Shown piece after piece: positions 13,069-24,588 of a DNA stretch of 64,000 bases (its first letter is position 1; the number at the start of each line of letters is the position of its first letter). Below the pieces are notes generated by a model. The model was given only the letters and a program-made list of their open reading frames with translations. It had not been told where the DNA came from and searched no databases. The translations under genes were made by a program, and so were the position numbers. The DNA comes from Massilia sp. PAMC28688 (lineage in GTDB: Bacteria; Pseudomonadota; Gammaproteobacteria; Burkholderiales; Burkholderiaceae_D), in the NCBI RefSeq assembly GCF_019443445.1, contig NZ_CP080378.1, forward strand, positions 2,232,001 to 2,296,000, in the 5' to 3' direction.

Positions 13069-13105
13069 AAAAACCCCGGAGCAGAAATGCCTCGGGGTTT
13101 TTTTT
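13069..13105 (+). terminator. Rho-independent terminator of rRNA operon 1
   Basis: Stem AAAAACCCCG / CGGGGTTTTT with a 14-nt loop and a run of eight T. The same sequence ends operon 2. The thioesterase gene starts only 15 bp later, so it would need read-through or a promoter hidden in the terminator region. Confidence 0.92.
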
Positions 13106-13119
13106 CGTCCGGTGAAAAT

Positions 13120-13869
13120 ATGATGACACCCTGGATTTTGCGTACCCCTCAAGCGGCGCCCGCCATGCGCCTGATCTGCTTCGCCTATGCCGGTGGCAAT
13201 GCCCGCATGTACGCGCAATGGCAGGCAGCGCTTGGCCCGGAAATTGAAGTGTGGGCCGTGCAGCTGCCAGGCCGTGGTACCCGGCGCAGCGAAGAACCTT
13301 TCACCTCGCTGGCCGAATTGATTGCGGTGTTGTCAGACATCCTGCGTCCCGAGGATCAGCTGCCCTTCATGTTCTTCGGCCACAGCCTGGGTGCACTCAT
13401 TGCGTTTGAACTCACGCGCCATTTCGCCGCCCATGATAGTCGGCTGCCCGATCGCCTCATGGTTTCGGCGGCCAACGCGCCGGGCCGGCGCAATCGTTCA
13501 CGCGGCCTGCACACCATGGGCGACGACGAATTGATCGAGCAATTGCGGGGATTTAACGGCACGCCTCCCGCGGTCATGAAGTACCGCGAGCTGCTGGTCA
13601 TGGCGCTGCCGGCCATACGCGCCGATTTTGCCGTGTCCGAAACCTATCAGTACCGCGCCGGGCCGCGCCTGCCGGTACCGCTCACGGTGCTGGCCGGCCG
13701 CGGCGATCCTTTGACAAGCAACGTGCAAATCGAGGCGTGGGCATGTGAAACAAGCGCGCCGTGCGAGGTGCACTGGTTTGACGGCGACCACTTCTTCATC
13801 AACGAACAAGAAGCTGCCGTGCTTGAGCTGATTCGCCTTAGTGTGGCTGCATCCAGTGCGAACGCTTGA
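13120..13869 (+). CDS. Type II (external) thioesterase
   Basis: This 249-residue alpha/beta hydrolase matches the GrsT-like family, which removes misloaded acyl groups from carrier proteins of NRPS/PKS systems. The N-terminus has the family's LICFAYAGGNA loop (oxyanion region), the nucleophile Ser89 in FFGHSLG, a PGRGTR motif, and a C-terminal catalytic His in FDGDHFFI. The start at 13120 (two consecutive ATGs) is chosen; the upstream frame lies in the rRNA terminator. It begins 15 bp after that terminator and overlaps the convergent oxidoreductase gene by 32 bp. No NRPS or PKS gene is in this window, so its carrier-protein partner must be elsewhere. Confidence 0.87.
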   Translation: MMTPWILRTPQAAPAMRLICFAYAGGNARMYAQWQAALGPEIEVWAVQLPGRGTRRSEEPFTSLAELIAVLSDILRPEDQLPFMFFGHSLGALIAFELTRHFAAHDSRLPDRLMVSAANAPGRRNRSRGLHTMGDDELIEQLRGFNGTPPAVMKYRELLVMALPAIRADFAVSETYQYRAGPRLPVPLTVLAGRGDPLTSNVQIEAWACETSAPCEVHWFDGDHFFINEQEAAVLELIRLSVAASSANA

Positions 13870-15070
13870 CGATATCGCCGATCATGTCTGCCGTTACTGC
13901 TGACAAGGTCCATCCCAGGTGGCCATGCCCGGTGTTATAAAACACGCAGGGAGATTTGCCGCGCCCGACCCGCGGCAGCATGGTCGGCATCATCGGGCGC
14001 AAACCTGCCCAGGGCACGACACTGCGGGTGTTAATGCCCGGGAAGCATTCATGGACCCAGTCGACCAGCGGCCGGATGCGGTCGGCCCGGATATCGCGAT
14101 TGAAGCCATTGAATTCAGCGGTACCCGCCACGCGGAAGCGTTCATCGCCCAGCCGGCTGGTGACCAGTTTGGTCGCATCGTCCAGCAGGCTGACCGTGGG
14201 CGCCGCGGCCTGGCTGGCAGCATCGTGCAGATTGACCGTGATTGAATAGCCTTTGACGGGATAGATATTGACCCGGTCGCCCAGTGACGCGGCCAGGCTG
14301 CGGCTGGCGGTGCCGGCGCAGACCACCACGCCGTCAAAAACAGTGGTCTCTTCATCGTTACCCCGCCCGACCGAGATGCTGACGGCACTGCCGTCGGTCA
14401 CCACACCGGCCACTTCACGTCCGTGCATGAAGCGCACGCCCAGGCGCTGCGCTGCATGGGCCAGGCCCACCGTGAATTTGTGGATGTCGCCGGTGGCGTC
14501 GCTGTCGGTGAAAAAGCCGCCGTAGTAGTTCCCCGCCAGGGTCGGTTCAATGGCGCGCATCTCCGACGGCGTGACTGCGCGGCGCTCAAGGCCGCCTTGT
14601 GCCAGCATGCGGGTCACGTTGGCGGCGTGGTCAAAGCTGGCCTTGTCGCGGTAGATGTGCAGGATGCCTTTGCGCTTGGCATCAAAATCAATATTCTCAT
14701 CCTCCGCCCAGGCAAACAGGTGCTTGCGGGCGGCAATGGCCAGGCGCGCGGTTTCCACCGTGTTGGCGTGGTAATGCGGGATGGCGGCGATGAATTCGGC
14801 GAACCAGGACAATTTGTGCCAGCTCGGTGTCGGATTGACCAGCAAGGGCGCGTCGCGGGTGAGCATCCACTTGATGCCTTTCAGGAGCGTGGAGCTGTGA
14901 TTCCATACTTCCGCATTGGAAGCGGACAGCTGGCCGCCGTTGGCAAACGAGGTTTCCATGCCGGTGTAGCGGTGCTTTTCGATGACGGTGACGGTATAGC
15001 CGCGTTTGGCGAGCGCGTACGCCGTCGTGACGCCGGTAATGCCGCCGCCGATAACTGCAATGGTTTTCAT
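13838..15070 (-). CDS. FAD-dependent D-amino-acid dehydrogenase-like oxidoreductase (DadA family)
   Basis: The 410-residue flavoenzyme starts with a dinucleotide fold (IAVIGGGITGVTTAYALAKRG) and continues as a DAO-type oxidoreductase. DadA-like features are the SFANGGQLSASNAEVWN stretch and the C-terminal GHGHLGWTLSA FAD-contact region. Such enzymes oxidise D-amino acids or glycine and pass electrons to the respiratory chain. A tandem glycine riboswitch precedes the gene on the same strand, ending about 60 nt before the ATG, so glycine or a closely related amino acid is the likely physiological signal and perhaps substrate. The start at 15070 is chosen because the longer frame would run into the riboswitch. 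The tail overlaps the thioesterase tail by 32 bp. Confidence 0.88.
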   Translation of the reverse strand: MKTIAVIGGGITGVTTAYALAKRGYTVTVIEKHRYTGMETSFANGGQLSASNAEVWNHSSTLLKGIKWMLTRDAPLLVNPTPSWHKLSWFAEFIAAIPHYHANTVETARLAIAARKHLFAWAEDENIDFDAKRKGILHIYRDKASFDHAANVTRMLAQGGLERRAVTPSEMRAIEPTLAGNYYGGFFTDSDATGDIHKFTVGLAHAAQRLGVRFMHGREVAGVVTDGSAVSISVGRGNDEETTVFDGVVVCAGTASRSLAASLGDRVNIYPVKGYSITVNLHDAASQAAAPTVSLLDDATKLVTSRLGDERFRVAGTAEFNGFNRDIRADRIRPLVDWVHECFPGINTRSVVPWAGLRPMMPTMLPRVGRGKSPCVFYNTGHGHLGWTLSAVTADMIGDIVKRSHWMQPH

Positions 15071-15127
15071 GTAGATCAGGTCCAGAAGGTCATTGAAAGG
15101 AAATCCGCACGCACCATGCGCGCAGGA

Positions 15128-15316
15128 CACCCCCTCTGTGCTGGACCTGAGAGATTCACCGCCACGCCTGTGCGGTTTGCTCCTTCGGTGCATCGGGTGA
15201 CGAGATCCGATGGCTCTTCAGAGTGCATGTGCAATATCGGTCCCTGGGCCTGAGAGATTCCGGGGCGGTTGCTCCTTCGGCGCTGCCGCATGCGGCAGAC
15301 TCTCCCGATATCGCGT
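15128..15316 (-). promoter_or_regulatory. Tandem glycine riboswitch
   Basis: On the minus strand two aptamers follow each other. Aptamer 1 (15231-15314) has a perfect 10-bp P1 stem, GCGATATCGG with CCGATATTGC, and the conserved cores CGCCGAAGGAGCAA and AATCTCTCAGGC. Aptamer 2 (about 15131-15225) has CACCGAAGGAGCAAAC and GAATCTCTCAGGTCC, closed by CTCTG/CAGAG. The linker between them is only a few nucleotides. Two cooperative aptamers are usual for this class. The expression platform lies in the 60 nt before the DadA-like ATG; I see no clear terminator with a U run, so control of translation is more likely. Confidence 0.93.
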
Positions 15317-15379
15317 TGGCATTGCGCCAACAACGCGGCAAGCTTAAACCACTGCCGTCCAAATCCCAAGCCTTATTTG

Positions 15380-15871
15380 CTAGGTCTCGCCGCTGAGGTA
15401 GCCGCTGTTGCTTTCCCGGCAGCGTTTGCGCTCGAACCATGGGAAGGCCAGCCAGAGACCGACCAGCACAAACACGGTCGCCAGCGCGCCCGCGATGCTC
15501 ACGTCAAGCTTGCGCGTGGCCACGAAGATCACGGTGAACATATCCAGCGCCAGGCCGGCGGCCAGTGGCCACAGCGCCGAGCGCAGCAGGGCAGCGGAGC
15601 GCTTGATCATCCGGCGCGACACGTATGCCGGCCCCACGATGCGGTAATAAATGGCGGGCGTCATCACCAGCGCCACCGCCAGGATGACCATGGCCAGGCT
15701 GACCAGGTGGCAGGTCACTGCGAACGCGGGCAAGCCGCCAAAGCGTTCACTGAACACGGCAATGGTCTGGAAACCAAACAGCGCCTGCACACCGGGAAGA
15801 ATGACGCGCGCCTCTTCGATAATGTCGCGCATCTCTTCATGAAAATTATTTGTCTCTTGTGCTTTTTCCAT
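15380..15871 (-). CDS. Small membrane protein, DUF6328-like
   Basis: The 163-residue protein has a charged N-terminus, the motif EARVILPGVQALFGFQ, and four hydrophobic stretches (about 30-48, 62-83, 108-126 and 134-152). This pattern resembles the DUF6328 family of small inner-membrane proteins with no known activity. An AGGAGG lies 20 nt before the chosen ATG, which is too far for a standard ribosome-binding site, so the true start may lie elsewhere (an in-frame ATG at 15946 gives 188 residues). It lies upstream of the riboswitch gene on the same strand, probably as a separate unit. Family assignment is from memory of the pattern. Confidence 0.55.
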   Translation of the reverse strand: MEKAQETNNFHEEMRDIIEEARVILPGVQALFGFQTIAVFSERFGGLPAFAVTCHLVSLAMVILAVALVMTPAIYYRIVGPAYVSRRMIKRSAALLRSALWPLAAGLALDMFTVIFVATRKLDVSIAGALATVFVLVGLWLAFPWFERKRCRESNSGYLSGET

Positions 15872-16019
15872 GAACGAACAGTACCGGTATTCCTCCTGGT
15901 CATCAATAGCGCACTGTTGAACTGCGCCCGAACACGTTGAGTCCAATCAATGCAGCTTGTCAGCGGCTTCGTAGTATTGCCTTTCGATCGTGCGTTGATG
16001 TTTTCTGACAGGGGTGGCC

Positions 16020-18407
16020 ATGATGAGAAGCGGCAGATGGGCAGTGCGGGCAGTGGCGGCGGCGATCTGCCTGATGGGCAGCGGCTGCGGCCGGGTGGAG
16101 CTGGCCTTTGGCGAGGCGCCCCGGCACAGCCAGGTACAGGCGGACATCACGCGCACCAGTTACGGGCTGGCCCACATCCGGGCTGACGATTTCCGGGGCC
16201 TGGGATACGGGCTGGCATATGCCTACGCCCAGGATAATCTGTGCATGTTCGCGGACACCCTGCTGACAGTGCGTGGCGAACGGTCCCGCTATTTCGGCCC
16301 CGCCGCATCGGCAACGGAGCCTGCCAACGGCGAGTATGGTGCCGCCATTTATTACGTCAAGCTCAACAACCTCGACAGCGATTTCTTTTTCAAGGGCTAT
16401 CTCGACATCGAGCAATTGCGCGCCGGCTATGCGGCAGGCAGCCGGGACACGCAGGAACTGCTGGAAGGCTACGTCATCGGCTACAACCGCTATCTGAAAG
16501 ACCACGCGGGGCGCTACCCGGCGGCGTGCAACAACGCGGCCTGGGTCAAGCCGATCACGGTCGACGACATGTACCGGGTGCTGGCAGAAAAAGCCCTGCA
16601 CGCTACGGGCGAAGTGTTCGCCCAGGAATTTGTGAACGGGGGACGATCCCCCGGGCAGGCACTCCCGTCCGCGCCGGCCGGACCCGCCAACGGGGCCCTG
16701 CTGCAGGAGCGGCTGCGCCGCCTGACGCGGGAGCAGCTGGGCAGCAACGCGCTGGCCATCGGCAGCGACTTGAGTGCCACGGGGCGCGGCCTGTTGTTGG
16801 GCAATCCTCATTACCCGTGGACCAGTACCGACCGCTTCTACCAGGCGCACCTTACCGTGCCCGGGAGCTACGATGCCATGGGCGTGATTCTGGGGGGCAT
16901 TCCCCTGGTCGTGATTGGCTTTAACAGGGACGTGGCCTGGAGTCATACCGTGACCGCCGCCGTCCACTTCACCACGTTCAAGCTTGCGCTGGACGGGCGC
17001 GACCCGGCCGGCACCACCTACCTCATTGACGGGGTGGCCGAAAAGATGAGCAGCCGCCAAGTATCCGTGGATGTGCGTGAGGCGGACGGGAGCATGACTG
17101 CGCGCAGCAAGACCTTTTATTTCAGTCGCCACGGGGCAGTTGTCGTATGGCCTGCTGCCGGCCTGGGATGGACTGCCAGTGAAGTGACGGTACTGGGCGA
17201 CCCCAACCGCAACAATACGCGCCTCATGGACCAATGGCTGGGCATTGGTCGGGCACAAAGCGTTGCGGAACTCAAGTCCGCGCTCGATCGGACGGCGGGA
17301 CTGCCGTGGGTGAACACGGTGGCGGCAGACCGGCACGGCAACACCCTGTATGCGGACGCCAGTGTCGTGCCGCACATGGAAACAGCAAAGTTCCTGTCGG
17401 ATTGCTTGCTGTTCGAACCGTTGCTGACCTTTGACGGAACACGATCGGCATGTGGCTGGGGCAGCGATCCGGATACACCACCCGGCATCTTCTCACCAGC
17501 GCGCGCACCCTTTGCCATGCGTACGGATTATGCAGGCAACTCCAATGATTCCTATTGGCTCAACAATGCCCGGGCCTTGCTGACCGGACCTGCGCCCTAC
17601 GGCTACTCACCCCTGTATGGCCCGGTCAACGCTGCGCAATCGCTGCGCACCCGCATAGGATTTGTGCAGCTGGAGGAACAGATCGCGCAGCGCGGCCGCT
17701 TGCAGCTGCAGGACTTGCAGGAACTGGCGTTTGCCAACCGCATCCATGCCGCCGAGCTGGTCCTGCCCGACTTGCTGCCGCACTGCCTGGCGTCGTCCGA
17801 TGCGCAGGTGCGGGCCGGCTGCGCCGCATTGGCCGGCTGGGACCGGCGGGCCAATCTGGAAAGCCGGGGCGCCGTCCTGTTTCGCGAATTCTGGCTGCAG
17901 GTTGCCAATGCTCCGGGCAAGTGGGCAGTGCCGTTCGATCCCCGCGATCCTGTCCACACGCCGCGCGCTCTGGCTGCGGGCCTTGTCCCTGACATGCTGG
18001 CTTCGCTCAAGCGGAGCGTGCAGAAACTGGAGATGCTGGGCGTCCCCCTGGATGGGCCGCTCGGGCAGTACCAGAGTGACACGCGCGGCGGTGTCCGGGT
18101 GCCAATTCACGGGGGCATCGGCAATGTCGATGGTTCCTACAATTCCCTGACCATGGGCTCGCCGCTGCGGGCCACTGGGTACGAGAACGTGATCTGGGGC
18201 ACGAGTTACGTGCAGACGGTCACCTTTGACCACAAGGGGCCGGTGGCCGAGGGCATGCTGGTGTATGGGCAATCCGTGGACCCTGCGTCACCGCATTATG
18301 GCGACCAGGTGCCGCTGTTTTCGCGCAAGCAGTTTATCGCGCTGCCATTCTGGCCGGAAGACATGAAGGCGGACCCCCAGTACAAGGTCATGCGCATCGC
18401 GGAATAG
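16020..18407 (+). CDS. Penicillin acylase family (Ntn-hydrolase) lipoprotein
   Basis: The 795-residue protein has an N-terminal signal ending in a possible lipobox (LMGSGC). It is organised as in S45 acylases: an alpha-chain region, a spacer, and then the self-processing site at Gly-Ser242 in QLGSNALAIGSD, where Ser242 would become the N-terminal nucleophile of the beta chain. GNPHYPW downstream matches the substrate-pocket strand of the family. Members cleave penicillins, acyl-homoserine lactones or other N-acyl amides; the sequence alone does not say which. Start 16020 has AGGGG just upstream; a GTG at 16014 is an alternative. The stop lies 13 bp before the -35 box of the second rRNA operon. 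Confidence 0.85.
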   Translation: MMRSGRWAVRAVAAAICLMGSGCGRVELAFGEAPRHSQVQADITRTSYGLAHIRADDFRGLGYGLAYAYAQDNLCMFADTLLTVRGERSRYFGPAASATEPANGEYGAAIYYVKLNNLDSDFFFKGYLDIEQLRAGYAAGSRDTQELLEGYVIGYNRYLKDHAGRYPAACNNAAWVKPITVDDMYRVLAEKALHATGEVFAQEFVNGGRSPGQALPSAPAGPANGALLQERLRRLTREQLGSNALAIGSDLSATGRGLLLGNPHYPWTSTDRFYQAHLTVPGSYDAMGVILGGIPLVVIGFNRDVAWSHTVTAAVHFTTFKLALDGRDPAGTTYLIDGVAEKMSSRQVSVDVREADGSMTARSKTFYFSRHGAVVVWPAAGLGWTASEVTVLGDPNRNNTRLMDQWLGIGRAQSVAELKSALDRTAGLPWVNTVAADRHGNTLYADASVVPHMETAKFLSDCLLFEPLLTFDGTRSACGWGSDPDTPPGIFSPARAPFAMRTDYAGNSNDSYWLNNARALLTGPAPYGYSPLYGPVNAAQSLRTRIGFVQLEEQIAQRGRLQLQDLQELAFANRIHAAELVLPDLLPHCLASSDAQVRAGCAALAGWDRRANLESRGAVLFREFWLQVANAPGKWAVPFDPRDPVHTPRALAAGLVPDMLASLKRSVQKLEMLGVPLDGPLGQYQSDTRGGVRVPIHGGIGNVDGSYNSLTMGSPLRATGYENVIWGTSYVQTVTFDHKGPVAEGMLVYGQSVDPASPHYGDQVPLFSRKQFIALPFWPEDMKADPQYKVMRIAE

Positions 18408-18419
18408 GTGAGAAAGCGC

Positions 18420-18448
18420 TTGCGGACCGGGACGCGGCTTGCTATAGT
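18420..18448 (+). promoter_or_regulatory. rRNA operon 2 promoter P1
   Basis: TTGCGG and TATAGT with a 17-bp spacer, sharing the CTTGCTATAGTTCGCCTCC block with operon 1. The -35 begins 13 bp after the acylase stop codon, so the upstream DNA is GC-rich coding sequence instead of an AT-rich UP element. Confidence 0.8.
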
Positions 18449-18536
18449 TCGCCTCCCCGAACGAAACGTTAACGAAATCAAGTAGTTAGCAAGCCGTCAG
18501 GGAGTGTCGAAAACGACGCTGTAATAAAAAAGGGAG

Positions 18537-18565
18537 TTGACGAGAATCGCGAAACGCTGCATAAT
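18537..18565 (+). promoter_or_regulatory. rRNA operon 2 promoter P2
   Basis: TTGACG, a 17-bp spacer and CATAAT, identical to P2 of operon 1. This marks the left boundary of near-identity between the two operons. Confidence 0.7.
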
Positions 18566-18831
18566 CTCACCTCTCTGCTGCAACGAACACAACGCTTCGT
18601 AGCCTGCAGCAAGGCAGTACCGAATAAGTTCTTTAAAAATTAACAGTCGATAAGTGTGGGCGTTTGATGAAGGTGCCAACAGAGCGAAAGCGATGTTGAA
18701 TACTTAAATTATCAAATGTTCACAAGAAAGAAATATAGGCGCTACGAAAGTAGTGGCCTGTCAGTATTTTGAGTGAGCGAATTCGGACCAATGGGACGAA
18801 TTCGGGCAGAAATGCCCGACAAACAGAGATT
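18566..18831 (+). other. rRNA operon 2 leader with boxA-like and processing sequences
   Basis: As in operon 1: a boxA-like GTTCTTTAAAAAT at 18628-18640 and the 5' arm of the 16S processing stem at 18642-18665, which pairs with 20414-20437. Three bases just before boxA are missing relative to operon 1. Confidence 0.7.
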
Positions 18832-20363
<1,532 letters not shown>

Positions 20364-20470
20364 GAGTTGCACACGCACAGTAATGTGAGGGCCCCATTAG
20401 AGGGGTGTTCATTAAGCGTCCACTCTTATCGACTGTTGAAATTAGAAGAAACAGTAGTAGTGTCCAAGTC

Positions 20471-20547
20471 GGGGCTGTAGCTCAGCTGGTTAGAGCACCG
20501 TGTTGATAACGCGGGGGTCGTTGGTTCGAGTCCAACCAGCCCTACCA
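20471..20547 (+). tRNA. tRNA-Ile (GAU)
   Basis: A 77-nt cloverleaf. Acceptor GGGGCTG pairs with CAGCCCT (first pair G-U), the anticodon arm is CCGTG-TTGATAA-CGCGG with anticodon GAT, and the T arm is GTTGG-TTCGAGT-CCAAC. The CCA end is encoded. It sits in the standard bacterial position in the 16S-23S spacer. Confidence 0.97.
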
Positions 20548-20550
20548 AAT

Positions 20551-20626
20551 GGGGGATTAGCTCAGCTGGGAGAGCACCTGCTTTGCAAGCAGGGGGTCGT
20601 CGGTTCGATCCCGTCATCCTCCACCA
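20551..20626 (+). tRNA. tRNA-Ala (UGC)
   Basis: A 76-nt cloverleaf. Anticodon arm CCTGC-TTTGCAA-GCAGG gives anticodon TGC; the acceptor GGGGGAT pairs with ATCCTCC, and CCA is encoded. Only three bases separate it from tRNA-Ile. Confidence 0.97.
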
Positions 20627-20863
20627 TCACTCTACTATCTCGTGAAAGTCCAAATGTAAGCCTGTGTGGTTTAGGTTTGATCTTTTAGAGATCATTGCTG
20701 TTTTGTTCTTTAACAATCTGGAAGAAGTAAAGTTTTATGTCAATCCGTGAAAACGGTTTGGCAGGGTAGTAATCACAGTATCAACAAACAAAGCAACAAC
20801 GCTGTACATTCTTATCTCTGTAACGTCTTTTCTGCTTAGTCGGCGGGAGAGGCTAACGTTATA

Positions 20864-23740
<2,877 letters not shown>

Positions 23741-23897
23741 TAACCTTAGCAGGTGCAGAGATAAGAATGTCGCGTGTTGCCTTGTTGTTGATATCTCGAG
23801 CACTACCCCGTAGTTCGTTACTACGAATACAAAAACTTACTTCTTCCAGATTCAAGGTGCAGCTGCCCCGTTGTGGAGCTGTTACCTGTACAAGTTA

Positions 23898-24013
23898 TGC
23901 CTGATGACCATAGTAAATCGGTACCACCCCTTCCCATCCCGAACAGGACCGTGAAACGATTTTACGCCGATGATAGTGCTGCAACCAGTGTGAAAGTAGG
24001 TTATCGTCAGGCT
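23898..24013 (+). rRNA. rrf: 5S ribosomal RNA, operon 2
   Basis: A 116-nt 5S gene with no difference from operon 1 that I can see. The 23S-5S gap contains the 3' arm of the 23S processing stem (23831-23852). Confidence 0.95.
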
Positions 24014-24024
24014 AGTTATAAGAG

Positions 24025-24061
24025 AAAAACCCCGGAGCAGAAATGCCTCGGGGTTTTTTTT
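24025..24061 (+). terminator. Rho-independent terminator of rRNA operon 2 (probably bidirectional)
   Basis: The same hairpin and T run as at the end of operon 1. Because the 5' arm starts with A5, it also reads as a terminator on the minus strand, where the convergent gene ends at 24074. Confidence 0.9.
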
Positions 24062-24073
24062 CGTCTGTCGTTT

Positions 24074-24445
24074 TTAGTGCGTCTGATCCGACTTCACAAA
24101 ATACTTGCGCGCGTAGGACAGGAGCTGCGCATCATTCGGATGATCCACCGTCTCCACGCTGACGACCTTGTCCGCCGTGGCCGCATGATGATGGTTAAGG
24201 TGGCGCATGAAGGCCAGCTTCTCCATGCCGGGACCGACAATGAGGATCTGCTTCGCATCAACGAGCGTATCGGCAATTTCACACATGTGCGAAGTGTCTT
24301 CTTCCGCGCGGTTATTGCTGACCACGCCAGCCTTCTGGTGTTGGGAGGTGGTCTTGATGACTTCCGTGTCGGCCGCGTCGCGGTTGAAGTGGATGACGTG
24401 CGCTTCGGCCTGGTCGAGCCAGACGACTGCATGATTGAATGACAT
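24074..24445 (-). CDS. eRF1-domain-like small protein (host-attachment/translational-machinery type)
   Basis: The 123-residue protein begins MSFNHAVVWLDQAEAHVIHF, the first strand of the eRF1 domain 2/Pelota-like fold. It continues with a histidine-rich central segment and a conserved QILIVGPGMEKLAFMRHL motif. Similar short proteins are annotated as translational machinery or host-attachment proteins, but their biochemical role is not established. The ATG at 24445 is chosen because AAGGA lies 6 nt upstream. The gene converges on the rRNA operon 2 terminator. Confidence 0.6.
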   Translation of the reverse strand: MSFNHAVVWLDQAEAHVIHFNRDAADTEVIKTTSQHQKAGVVSNNRAEEDTSHMCEIADTLVDAKQILIVGPGMEKLAFMRHLNHHHAATADKVVSVETVDHPNDAQLLSYARKYFVKSDQTH

Positions 24446-24588
24446 GGTGATCCTTGGTTTCGTTGTACTGCAAGCCAATGATCTTGAGGCCATCCAGGCT
24501 CCGCGTCGGTACGGCACCGTACGGCTGGATCCCTTATGCGGTGGCCAATGCAGTCCGCCCCAACAGGGCGGACTGTCCGGCGCCGGCT

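Noticed and set aside
13120..18407. An antibiotic (NRPS/PKS) gene cluster suggested by the thioesterase and acylase
   Set aside because: No carrier, adenylation or ketosynthase domains are present; the genes are on both strands with unrelated neighbours.
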